The translations under genes were made by a program, and so were the position numbers. DNA of 61,534 nucleotides from Bacteroidales bacterium (lineage in GTDB: Bacteria > Bacteroidota > Bacteroidia > Bacteroidales > UBA932): positions 1 through 61,534 of the forward strand of contig JAFYTP010000003.1 of assembly GCA_017558775.1 (NCBI GenBank). Reading direction: 5' to 3'. The notes under the pieces are model-generated. The model saw nothing but the letters and a program-made list of their open reading frames with translations. It had not been told where the DNA came from and made no database searches. Below are positions 1-8,177 of the stretch, one piece after another. Each line of letters begins with the position of its first letter. Positions within the stretch are counted from its first letter, which is position 1.

Positions 1-93
1 AATATTCATCATTTGGGGGTGAAATTTACACTTTTTAATCCGTCTTTCCAAATAAACGGCCGGAACAAAGTATCATTGAAACCAAACAATTGT

Positions 94-101
94 TATCTTT
101 G
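94..101 (+). promoter_or_regulatory. -7 element (TATCTTTG) upstream of the first DUF6057 gene
   Basis: TATCTTTG matches the Bacteroidota TAnnTTTG -7 element and would place the transcript start near 108, about 20 bases before the ATG at 128. A TTG lies at 76-78, but the 15-base spacing is shorter than the usual 19-20, so the -33 box is uncertain. Nothing else is recognisable in 1-127. Confidence 0.5.
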
Positions 102-127
102 TTATCGTAACCAATGAACGTATCCAG

Positions 128-1873
128 ATGACCCGAGCGCAGAAATTGATCAGTGCGGTGCTGACCGTATTGACAGGTGTCGCCGTGTACTGTTTCTTCG
201 CCTTCCGATACCCGTATCACCTGCATTTTCAGGAACAATACCAGCTCTTCGAGTCCACCTGGGCGTACTTTGCCGGCGTCGCCTCCGTTCCCGGCGGTTT
301 TGCCGATTGGATCGGCCGCTTCCTGACGCAATTCTGCTACTACGCGCCGGCCGGAGCCGTCATCATGGCGCTGCTGGTTTGCGCCGTGCAGCTGCTCACT
401 TGGGCTTTGTGCCGTCGGCGCACGTTTGCTTCATACGCATTGAGCTTCCTTCCCGTTGCTTTACTGCTGGCTTTCTACTGCGACGAAAGCGCGCTCACGG
501 GCGGGGCGGCCGCCCTTATCCTGGCGCTCGCCTGCGCCGCGCTTTGCACACTAATCCGCTCTGACAAGGCTCGCTGGAGCCTAGAAGCCTTGCTGGTACC
601 ATTGACCTATATGGCTTGCGGCGGGCTCGCTGTTGTGTTTGTTCTGGTCTGCATTATCCGGGAGTTTGCCCGATGCGGCATCAAGGCCTGGCTTATTGCC
701 CTGATTCTTATCGCTTTGGCCGTCGCCTGCCCCATCGTTGCCGCGAGAGTATTCCCCTATCCCATCGACCGTCTCTGTTACGGCGTCCACTATTATCGCT
801 TCCATCATATTGTGCCCGGCCTGCTTTGGGCAGCCGCCCTTTGCGCGGTCCTCGTGGTGGGAATCTGCTCTTTCAAGGGACGGAAGCAGAAATCGTCCTG
901 GGCCATCGGCGCAATCCTTTTTGTCCTGATTGCGGCCCTGGGTACGGGGCTGGTCCTCAAGATGGCGGATTGGTCGCGGGAAGAGGCGATGCGGTACGAC
1001 TTCATGGCGCGGATGGGGATGTGGAACCGGATCATGATGCGGGCGGACGAGCGCAATCCCCAGGATCCCGCTTCCCTCACCTGCATCAACCTGGCATTGG
1101 CCAAGACCGGACGGATGGGCGACCACCAGTTCGAGTATTTCCAGAACGGGCCGGAGGGGCTGATCCCGGGCTTTGTCAATGATTTCACCGGCCCCGTCGC
1201 CACCGGGGAGGTGTTCTGGAACCTCGGCATGGTTAATACCGCCCAGCGCTTCGCCTTCGAGGCGCAGGAGGCCATCCCCGACTTCCAGAAGAGCGCCCGC
1301 TGCTACAAGCGTCTCGCCCAGACCAACATCGTCAACGGCGACTGGGACGTCGCCCGCAAATACCTGAAAGCCCTGCACAACGCCGTCTTTTACCGTCGAT
1401 GGGCGAATGAGACGATGGCGGCGCTTGACAAAGGCACCGTCTTCGACCAGCCGGAGCTTGCACAGGCCCGCGACCTCCGTTTGAGAGAGCATGAGTTCCT
1501 GTTCAGCGACACGGAAATGGACTCGATGCTGGGCCTGCTGAAGGTCGAGAATCCCGCCAACACGCTTGCCCTCGACTATCTGCTGTCCTGGTGCCTGCTG
1601 CGGAAGGACCTGGACCGGTTCGTGGAATGCATCAGCCTGATCGACACCCCCACTCTTCCCAAGTCTTACCAGGAGGCCCTCCTGCTCCGCTGGGTGATGA
1701 CGCACAACGACTTCGAAGGCCTGCCGACCTATCTGTACCGCACCCACGCGCAGCGGATCGGCGAGTTCGTCCAGGATTTCCGGGCCGGAAAGTCCGAAGA
1801 CTACATGTACCGGCAATACGGTGACACGTACTGGTTCTATTACTATTACCAGCAAGACTCCTCCACGCTATGA
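128..1873 (+). CDS. DUF6057 family multi-pass membrane protein (copy A)
   Basis: 581 residues. The first ~275 are a series of hydrophobic helices (roughly eight or nine membrane passes, beginning near residue 8); residues ~290-581 are soluble and helical with TPR-like spacing (for example the stretch around NIVNGDWDVARKYLKALHNA) and end in an aromatic tail with YWFYYYYQQD. It matches two other genes in the window (6578-7636 and 9619-11082) at the N-terminal QEQxQLFxxTW and PGGFADW motifs and in the TPR-like part. Its stop overlaps the ATG of the next gene as ATGA, so the two are translationally coupled. The biochemical function is unknown; coupling to a CxxCH beta-propeller lipoprotein suggests an envelope complex. 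Confidence 0.8.
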   Translation: MTRAQKLISAVLTVLTGVAVYCFFAFRYPYHLHFQEQYQLFESTWAYFAGVASVPGGFADWIGRFLTQFCYYAPAGAVIMALLVCAVQLLTWALCRRRTFASYALSFLPVALLLAFYCDESALTGGAAALILALACAALCTLIRSDKARWSLEALLVPLTYMACGGLAVVFVLVCIIREFARCGIKAWLIALILIALAVACPIVAARVFPYPIDRLCYGVHYYRFHHIVPGLLWAAALCAVLVVGICSFKGRKQKSSWAIGAILFVLIAALGTGLVLKMADWSREEAMRYDFMARMGMWNRIMMRADERNPQDPASLTCINLALAKTGRMGDHQFEYFQNGPEGLIPGFVNDFTGPVATGEVFWNLGMVNTAQRFAFEAQEAIPDFQKSARCYKRLAQTNIVNGDWDVARKYLKALHNAVFYRRWANETMAALDKGTVFDQPELAQARDLRLREHEFLFSDTEMDSMLGLLKVENPANTLALDYLLSWCLLRKDLDRFVECISLIDTPTLPKSYQEALLLRWVMTHNDFEGLPTYLYRTHAQRIGEFVQDFRAGKSEDYMYRQYGDTYWFYYYYQQDSSTL

Positions 1874-3330
1874 AAAGATACATCCCACTCCTGGTAATTC
1901 TGATTCTGGTAGCTTGCCAGCCAAAAGCTCGAAACGCTGCGCCTGCCGGTGTGCGTCCCGAGATCTATCCCGATTATGTCGGAGTGACGATTCCTACTGG
2001 GATTGCGCCGCTGGATTTTACGGTGAAGGGGGCGGAGGCGGTCGATGTGCAGGTGAGCGCGGCGGACGGGAAGGTGCTGCGTTCCCGCGGGCGGGCGTGT
2101 ACCCGGTTCCCCGCCAGGCGGTGGGCGGATTTGCTGGAAAGGAGCGTCGGGGATTCATTGACAGTAACCGTTTCCGGCTTGTTTGACGGAAAGTGGAAGG
2201 CTTTCGAGCCATTCGGCATCTTTGTGTCGCCGGACCCCATCGACTATGGCCTCAACTATCGGTTGCTGGAACCCGGATATGAAGTGTACAGCCTGATGGG
2301 GATTTACGAGCGCGAGCTGGGGTCCTTCAAGCAAAGGGCTTTGCTGGAGAATACGCAGTTTGACGGGTGCGTGAACTGCCATTCCTACAATCGCAACGAT
2401 CCATCGGCCTTCTCCTTGCACATTCGCGGTCAGCACGGAGCCACGCTCCTTCAGCGGGACGGCGAACTGAAAGCCTTCAACACCAAAACCGATTCCACGC
2501 TTGGATTCTGCGTCTACCCCTACTGGCATCCCTCCGGGAATTATATCGCCTATTCGACTAACAGCACCCGCCAGGGCTTCCATGTGCAGGAGGACAAATT
2601 GATCGAAGTTTATGACCTCGCCTCGGATCTCCAGGTCTATGATGTAGTTCATAACCAAATCATTACCGCTCCGCAAATCAAGCAGGAGGGGGTGTGGGAG
2701 AGTTTCCCCGCTTTCTCTCCGGACGGGAAGACGCTTTATTTCACGGCGGCCGCTCAGGTGGAGATTCCCGGCGGATTGACGGAGTCGCATTACAATCTGA
2801 TGAAGGTCAGCTTCGAGCCGGAAACCGGCACCATCGGCAAAAATGTCGAGTTAGTCATCGACGCGGCCTCCCTCTCCAAGAGCATCGCCTTCCCGAAGCC
2901 GTCCTTTGACGGCCGGTTCCTGATGTACACCCTATGCGACTACGGGACTTTCCCCATCTGGCACCATGAGTCCGACCTCTGGGTGCTGGACCTGGAAACC
3001 GGCGAAACCCGGCCGGTTGACGAGGTGAACAGCCCCGATACGGACAGCTATCACGACTGGAGTTCCAACTCCCGCTGGTTCGTCTTCTCAAGCCGTCGGG
3101 ACGACGGGCTTTTCACCCGCCTGTATGTCGCCCATTTCGATGAAAACGGCGTAGCCGGGAAGCCGTTCATGCTCCCCCAGCGGGATCCCCAAAACTATTA
3201 CGAGGGGCTGTTCCGTTCTTACAATGTCCCGGAATTCGTAACGGGGCCAGTCTCCCTGGACAAAAGAAGCGCCCAGAAGATGATCAATTCTCCTGAGCGC
3301 ATTCCGTTCGGCTTCCGCTGGTCGGATTAA
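1870..3330 (+). CDS. PD40/TolB-like beta-propeller lipoprotein with CxxCH heme motif (copy A)
   Basis: 486 residues with a lipoprotein signal (lipobox LVAC, Cys16). A conserved N-terminal block (YPDYVGVTIPTGIAPLDF) is followed by a single c-type heme-binding motif CVNCH at residues 167-171 and then RGQHGATLLQ. PD40/WD40-like repeats follow (FPAFSPDGKTLYF near 275, SFDGRFLMY near 345, SSNSRWFVFSSRR near 398), and the C-terminal block is LPQRDPQNYYEGLFRSYNVP. The architecture implies an exported heme-bearing beta-propeller; no axial Met ligand is obvious. It is coupled by ATGA to the DUF6057 gene. Its TAA overlaps the TAA of the convergent GH5 gene in a TTAA palindrome. Despite the propeller resemblance, it is not the Tol-Pal TolB. 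Confidence 0.8.
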   Translation: MKRYIPLLVILILVACQPKARNAAPAGVRPEIYPDYVGVTIPTGIAPLDFTVKGAEAVDVQVSAADGKVLRSRGRACTRFPARRWADLLERSVGDSLTVTVSGLFDGKWKAFEPFGIFVSPDPIDYGLNYRLLEPGYEVYSLMGIYERELGSFKQRALLENTQFDGCVNCHSYNRNDPSAFSLHIRGQHGATLLQRDGELKAFNTKTDSTLGFCVYPYWHPSGNYIAYSTNSTRQGFHVQEDKLIEVYDLASDLQVYDVVHNQIITAPQIKQEGVWESFPAFSPDGKTLYFTAAAQVEIPGGLTESHYNLMKVSFEPETGTIGKNVELVIDAASLSKSIAFPKPSFDGRFLMYTLCDYGTFPIWHHESDLWVLDLETGETRPVDEVNSPDTDSYHDWSSNSRWFVFSSRRDDGLFTRLYVAHFDENGVAGKPFMLPQRDPQNYYEGLFRSYNVPEFVTGPVSLDKRSAQKMINSPERIPFGFRWSD

Positions 3331-5120
3331 GGCGCTGAATTATAGACGCTTTCCAGCGTATAGGCCGGATCCGTCGTGGTCACGGCCTTGACCATCAGGC
3401 CGATCAGTTCCGTCGCCTTGTCATCCACGACCTTGCCGCTTCCGTGGTCGATGTAGCCGTGCTTCTCAGGGCCGACGCCCTTGCCGCCATTATCCCACAC
3501 GTACATCGGCAGAAGCCGGTCCGCGGCCGCCTTGCAGAAATACTCCATGTAATACTTCTGGTAAGGGAAATCGGCCTCCGCATGACGGGAGCAGCCCATC
3601 TCGCCCAGATACACGGGAATGCCCTTGTCCAGATAGGCGGCCTTCAGATTGTCGAAAACGGCGACGACGTCCGCCTCGTTATTGCCGCTGATGCGGAGGC
3701 TCGGATCCGCCGTATGACCCCATTGGCGGATCTTGAACTCGTTGGGATGCTTTTCGTCGAGGCTGCTGAGGGTGTAGTCATAAGGATCGTAATCGTGGAC
3801 CGCCACAATCAGGCGGTTCGCGGTGGTATGGTCCTCCGGCAGGACGAGGCCGGCGATCGTGAAACCGGGATTGGCGGCATAGCCCGGGACGCCCAGCCAG
3901 CGGGTGGCGTTGTTTCCACCGGTGGAGCGGACGGCGTCCACGAAGGTCTGGTTCCACTCGTTCAACACCTTGTACTGCGCCTGCGGATCAGCCCGGAAGG
4001 CCTGGCTCCAGCCCCAGCCGCCGTCCTGGATCTCATTGAGAGACTCGAAGACCAGCCATTCTCCCTTGTCGGCGAAACGCTGGGCAATCTGCGTCCAGAG
4101 GCAGAATATCTCGTCCTTCACCTTTTCGTTCTGGGCGGTATTGTTATAGGCGTTCTTGATGTCCTGCCACTCGGTTTCGTCGTGATGGGAGTTCACGATG
4201 GCGACCAGGCCGGCTTTCTCCGCATAGCCCACGATTTCCGCCACGCGGTCCAGCCATTGGTCCTCGATCCGATAGGAAGGAGCGGGGCCGATATGGCCTT
4301 CCCAGGTCACGCAGATGCGGACAGCCTTGAATCCGGCCGCCTTGACGCCGTTCATCGTGGCCTGCGTGCATTTGGGATTGCCCCAAATTGTTTCGTTGGC
4401 GATATGGTTGCTGATCGCGTCCATCTGGTTGCCCAGATTCCAACCGGGCGCCATCGCCTGGAACACGATTTCCGGCGTAATGGCCGTCGTCGTAGCCGTG
4501 GTGACGCTGCCAGCCTCCTCCGAGACGCTTACCGTCACTGTTTCATTGCCACAAGTGATCGTGATAGTACCGGTCCGCGGCGTGAAGCTCCGGTTGGCGC
4601 TGGCCAGAATGGACACAACCGTTTCATGCTTGTCGGATATCGTCCCAGCCTCCACCCCGCACCAAACAGCGTCCGTGGTGATAGAAGGCTGGACCGCGGA
4701 AGTGACCTTGAAGGTCGCCTCGCCGCCGAACCGGTCGAAGGAGAATTTGTTCTGATCCACGGACAGTTTAATCGGCGGGACATTCTGAGTCACGGGAATC
4801 ATCAGGCTCATCTTGTTCCCGATGACGCGGATGGAGGTCTTGCGCTCCTCCGTTCCGGTATAAGCCTGGGCTTTCACCGACAACTTGAAGGTGTTGTTCG
4901 ACAAGGCCCCTTCTTTCAAGGTAATCCAGGAATCGACAGCCGACACCTCGGGCTTGACGTCGGTAGTGATGGACAGTTCCTGGGTGCCACCCGCCGCCTC
5001 GAAGACCAGCGACGAAGGTTCGGACGAGAGCCGCACGGGGTCGGGTTCGGGCTTATTCCCGCCGCAAGCGGTCAGACATAGGGCGGCCAGGGCCGATAAG
5101 AGGATATTCCAGGATTTCAT
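3327..5120 (-). CDS. BACON-BACON-GH5 endoglucanase lipoprotein
   Basis: 597 residues. Lipoprotein signal with lipobox LTAC (Cys19), so probably anchored in the outer membrane. Two BACON-type beta-sandwich modules lie at ~29-116 and ~117-205, followed by a Thr-rich linker and a glycoside hydrolase family 5 domain at ~215-590. The GH5 signatures are WNLGN near 227, the proton donor in ESLNEIQDG (Glu363) and the nucleophile in YLGEMG (Glu507). Subfamily 4-like endo-beta-1,4-glucanase activity (cellulose, xyloglucan or mixed-linkage glucan) is likely from family knowledge, but the substrate is not proven. It is the last gene of the susCD run, 13 bases after the PD40 gene, and supplies the only glycanase seen here. 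Confidence 0.9.
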   Translation of the reverse strand: MKSWNILLSALAALCLTACGGNKPEPDPVRLSSEPSSLVFEAAGGTQELSITTDVKPEVSAVDSWITLKEGALSNNTFKLSVKAQAYTGTEERKTSIRVIGNKMSLMIPVTQNVPPIKLSVDQNKFSFDRFGGEATFKVTSAVQPSITTDAVWCGVEAGTISDKHETVVSILASANRSFTPRTGTITITCGNETVTVSVSEEAGSVTTATTTAITPEIVFQAMAPGWNLGNQMDAISNHIANETIWGNPKCTQATMNGVKAAGFKAVRICVTWEGHIGPAPSYRIEDQWLDRVAEIVGYAEKAGLVAIVNSHHDETEWQDIKNAYNNTAQNEKVKDEIFCLWTQIAQRFADKGEWLVFESLNEIQDGGWGWSQAFRADPQAQYKVLNEWNQTFVDAVRSTGGNNATRWLGVPGYAANPGFTIAGLVLPEDHTTANRLIVAVHDYDPYDYTLSSLDEKHPNEFKIRQWGHTADPSLRISGNNEADVVAVFDNLKAAYLDKGIPVYLGEMGCSRHAEADFPYQKYYMEYFCKAAADRLLPMYVWDNGGKGVGPEKHGYIDHGSGKVVDDKATELIGLMVKAVTTTDPAYTLESVYNSAP

Positions 5121-5133
5121 AATACTTTGATTG

Positions 5134-6603
5134 TCAATCGAAAACTTCCGCCGGAACCTCCCGCCAGACCCGGCCGATTTCCGCGGCGTCGAAGCCGACG
5201 GAGGCGTTGCCGAGGTCCGGAACGTTGAAGGACCGGGTCATGGAATCGTAGAAATGGGGATCCCGCTGCGGGAGCAGGAAAGGTTTGGTGACGGTCCCAT
5301 CTTCCGAGACGTGGCTGAACCAGGGCTTTCCGAACATCCCGTCTCCCCGCTTGGAGGCGAAGACGAACCACTTGGAGTCGGAAGCCCAGCTGTGGTAGGT
5401 GTCGGACTTGTCCGCATTGACCTCCTCCAGCGTAAGGACTTCGCCGGTGCGGAGGTCCAGCATCCGGAGGTCGCACTCCCGGTGGTTGATGGGGAAAGTG
5501 CCGTAGTCTGCCACGGTGAACAGCAGCCAGCGGCCGTCGGGCGACGCCTTCGGGTGGCAGACCGAAAGGCCGCGCTCCGTGGCGCTCCAGATGGTATCGA
5601 CCTGATTCACAAGCGTTCCCGTCTCGGCGTCGAAAGGAATACGGACCAGGGAATAGCCGATGTGCTCGATCTCCGCGGGCAGGGATTTCGCCGGGGCGGT
5701 ACAGTAAAAGACATACTGCCCGTCGGCGGAGAAAACGGGGAAGGTCTCGAACGTGTCCAACCGAGCGAAGTCCGGGAAAGTCATCATCCGGTTCCCGTCG
5801 AAATCCGCCACGCACAGGTCGGAGGCCGTATCGAAAACCTCCATGCGGCGGTTCCCATAGGAATGCATCGCAGGAATAATGATATTGGTCGAAAAGACGC
5901 CGAAACGGCCTTTCGGATGAATCTCGCCGTATACGGTGGGAGAAATCATCGACGAATCCCGCAGGGTGAGCTTGCGCAAGGTCCCGCCGCGGTTGAGGAT
6001 GGCGCCGCCGCCCTCGCCCCGAAGATAGAACATCGACAAATCTCCCCTGCCCTGCGCGTGGATGTGGCAGTTCATGCACTTGTTCTTCGTGTTCCGCCAG
6101 TCGGAAATGGGCTTGGCGTCGAAGCTATCCAAGTTCCGTTCGATGATCTCCAGGTCGTCCCAGACCTCGAATCCGGGCTCGATGAGGCGGTAGGTCAGGT
6201 AAGGGTCGATGGCATCGGCACTTACATGGACGGTCCAGCGGAAGGACATCGGCCCTGACGGAGTCTTGTACTCGGAAAGGACCTCCACATCCGCACCTGT
6301 CGACAGTATCCGGGCCCAGGCTTTCTTTTTCCAAACCACGTCCCGGCCCCGGACCTTCACGGTGGTTCCGGCCGATGTGAAGGTGGTCACGAACCGGGAC
6401 GCTTCCGGATCCGTGTAGTAGAAGTTGAGCGGGGCGATGTTGCAGGGAACGGTGACGTCGCGGTAGTCCGGGAAAACGGGCGCCGTGCGGTCGGTTCCCT
6501 CCCCAACCGGACGCAAATCAGGCGTCCGCCCGCAAGCAAGGAGCAGGAGGAGCGCTGCCAACACCGTCCAGGCACGGTCAATGATTCTCGTTCCGCACAG
6601 CAT
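5134..6603 (-). CDS. PD40/TolB-like beta-propeller lipoprotein with CxxCH heme motif (copy B)
   Basis: 489 residues. Lipobox LLAC (Cys24). It carries the same blocks as copies A and C: FPDYRDVTVPCNIAPLNF near 44-61, TYRLIEPGFEVWDDLEII near 137, the heme motif CMNCH at 176-180, YLRGEGGGAIL, the repeat FPVFSADGQYVFYC, and the terminal LPQRDPHFYDSMTRSFNVP. The start overlaps the end of the short DUF6057 gene by 26 bases, so translation is coupled, but the junction differs from the ATGA of the other two pairs. Expected location is periplasmic or on an outer-membrane leaflet; maturation would need a cytochrome c heme-ligation system, which is not in this window. Confidence 0.78.
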   Translation of the reverse strand: MLCGTRIIDRAWTVLAALLLLLACGRTPDLRPVGEGTDRTAPVFPDYRDVTVPCNIAPLNFYYTDPEASRFVTTFTSAGTTVKVRGRDVVWKKKAWARILSTGADVEVLSEYKTPSGPMSFRWTVHVSADAIDPYLTYRLIEPGFEVWDDLEIIERNLDSFDAKPISDWRNTKNKCMNCHIHAQGRGDLSMFYLRGEGGGAILNRGGTLRKLTLRDSSMISPTVYGEIHPKGRFGVFSTNIIIPAMHSYGNRRMEVFDTASDLCVADFDGNRMMTFPDFARLDTFETFPVFSADGQYVFYCTAPAKSLPAEIEHIGYSLVRIPFDAETGTLVNQVDTIWSATERGLSVCHPKASPDGRWLLFTVADYGTFPINHRECDLRMLDLRTGEVLTLEEVNADKSDTYHSWASDSKWFVFASKRGDGMFGKPWFSHVSEDGTVTKPFLLPQRDPHFYDSMTRSFNVPDLGNASVGFDAAEIGRVWREVPAEVFD

Positions 6604-7636
6604 AGTAGAAGTAATACCAATAGGTTTTTCCGAATTCCTCCGTCAGGTTCTTGCCCGACCCGTTATCCCGCTTGTAAATGGTCACAAACTGATTGAAGCG
6701 GGAAAGCGTTTCCTGCGAAATCTGGTAATGGGCGAAATTGTCGGGCGCCATTCCACCCTTTGCGGCCAGGAAGATGAGCATCGCCTCCTCGTACAGCTTC
6801 GAATGTGTCAGGGACGGAACATAATCCGCCACGAACGCGTCCAAGTCCTTGGTCAGCAGGTCATAGCACAGCAGGTAATCCAGGGCCATCTTGTTGGACG
6901 GATTGGAGTTGAGCAGGACCCGGAGGGTATACTGCACCTGGTCCATGCCGTGGACCAGGTCGAAGCGCGGCAGCTTGGCGCGTTTCTCGTCGATGAGCAT
7001 CCGGTAGCCCGGATTCCAGGCATCGGGAAGCCTTACTTGGGCCCATTTCCGGTCGCGCGGAGAATTGAGGAGGATACGTAGATACTTGGACGCCGCCTCG
7101 TAATCGCCCTTGACCAGATTCGTTTCCGCCAAACGGCGCAGGTAGCGAGATCCGGTGTGCGCCGGGGAGAACAGCATCCCCAGCATCGCGTCGCGCTCCG
7201 CCAGGGACATATCCCCCAGGGCGAACCAGACGTCGCTGGCGCAGCCGATCACGAAAGGAGAGGAATGCTCTCCGACCGGGAGGAACAGGCCGCGCTCAAA
7301 AGGCTGGTAATAGTCCAGCAGCTTGTCGGCCAGCTGGCCGTACATCGCATTGGAAAGGTTATAATAGTAGGTGCCGACCTCCGACCGCCTGTCCTCTTTC
7401 GCCAGGGCGGCGACCGCCTGCCAGTTTTCCAACGAAGCCTCCACGGCCATACCCATCGCCGTCTCGGACACCTCGTTCGGATGCCCCCAGACTTTCCGGG
7501 CTTCCCGCAGGGAAATCCCGTTCTGGGCGGCGTATTTCCGGAAATACGGATATCGGGTCAGGAACAAGACCTGGCTCGCCCCGGCGGCCAGCGCCGCCAC
7601 GGCAAGGACGATCCAGAGTATGCGCCTGACTTTCAT
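6578..7636 (-). CDS. Short DUF6057-type protein with one membrane helix (copy B)
   Basis: 352 residues. One N-terminal hydrophobic helix (ILWIVLAVAALAAGAS) acts as signal anchor; the remainder aligns with the soluble TPR-like C-terminal half of the two full-length DUF6057 proteins. Shared segments include RRLAETNLVKGDYEAASKYL, NKMALDYLLCYDLLTKDLD and the final GKTYWYYFYY. The multi-helix membrane domain is absent. It is preceded by the DUF4369 gene with a single base between them and followed by PD40 copy B with a 26-base overlap. Either this is a natural single-anchor variant or the membrane domain was lost after duplication; the intact frame and tight coupling argue it is functional. Confidence 0.7.
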   Translation of the reverse strand: MKVRRILWIVLAVAALAAGASQVLFLTRYPYFRKYAAQNGISLREARKVWGHPNEVSETAMGMAVEASLENWQAVAALAKEDRRSEVGTYYYNLSNAMYGQLADKLLDYYQPFERGLFLPVGEHSSPFVIGCASDVWFALGDMSLAERDAMLGMLFSPAHTGSRYLRRLAETNLVKGDYEAASKYLRILLNSPRDRKWAQVRLPDAWNPGYRMLIDEKRAKLPRFDLVHGMDQVQYTLRVLLNSNPSNKMALDYLLCYDLLTKDLDAFVADYVPSLTHSKLYEEAMLIFLAAKGGMAPDNFAHYQISQETLSRFNQFVTIYKRDNGSGKNLTEEFGKTYWYYFYYAVRNENH

Positions 7637-7637
7637 C

Positions 7638-8177
7638 CTACTCCTTGGGAAGGGGGTACATGTTCAAAAGGAACTCTCCCAGGATGCTTTCCTCACCCAC
7701 GGCGAGAGCCATCTTCTGGGTCCGGTCCCGGTACGCGGCGCGGGCCGAATCGGCCTGCTCCTTGAGGCCGGCGCTCAATAGCAACGCCCGTTCCTTGTTG
7801 CTGGCCTGGGTCAGGTCCTTCCAGACCTGGAGACTGTCGTTCAGGGGTGTACCGCCGCCGGAGCTTTCCGGGCCGATGGTCACATAAATATCGCCGGGTT
7901 CCGTCACCACCAGCAGATTCTGGCCCTTGTCGCGATGGTACCGGTCCAGGCGGATGGTGCACATCCAGTGCTTGTCCCCCTTGAAGAAGAACTCGTGGTT
8001 GCGGATGACGACCGAATCGACATTCTCCGGTTCCTCATGACCGAACGGCACCAGGAAGACCTGGATGCCCTCCAGATCGTTGGAGGTGACGCGGCCATGG
8101 ATCCGGTACCGGTCCGGATGGCTGCAGGAAAACAGGAGGACGCCCAGGAGGGCCGTCAGGACAAATGCTTTTTTCAT
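7638..8177 (-). CDS. Stand-alone DUF4369-like lipoprotein
   Basis: 179 residues starting at MKKAFVL. Lipobox LFSC (Cys19 region). The body (YRIHGRVTSNDLEGIQVFLVP, then VVIRNHEFFFKG and LVVTEPGDIYVTIG) resembles the DUF4369 domain that normally sits in front of a TlpA/AhpC thioredoxin domain in Bacteroidota, but here the protein ends after a helical tail and has no thioredoxin part. The start ATG overlaps the PD40 copy C stop (ATGA at 8174-8177), which fixes the start; the next gene begins one base after its stop. It is probably a periplasm-facing accessory subunit of the same complex. Confidence 0.65.
   Translation of the reverse strand: MKKAFVLTALLGVLLFSCSHPDRYRIHGRVTSNDLEGIQVFLVPFGHEEPENVDSVVIRNHEFFFKGDKHWMCTIRLDRYHRDKGQNLLVVTEPGDIYVTIGPESSGGGTPLNDSLQVWKDLTQASNKERALLLSAGLKEQADSARAAYRDRTQKMALAVGEESILGEFLLNMYPLPKE

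Noticed and set aside
1870-3330. PD40 protein as the TolB of a Tol-Pal system
   Set aside because: Only the propeller repeats are shared. There is a lipobox, a CxxCH motif and three copies, and no tolQRA or pal genes nearby.
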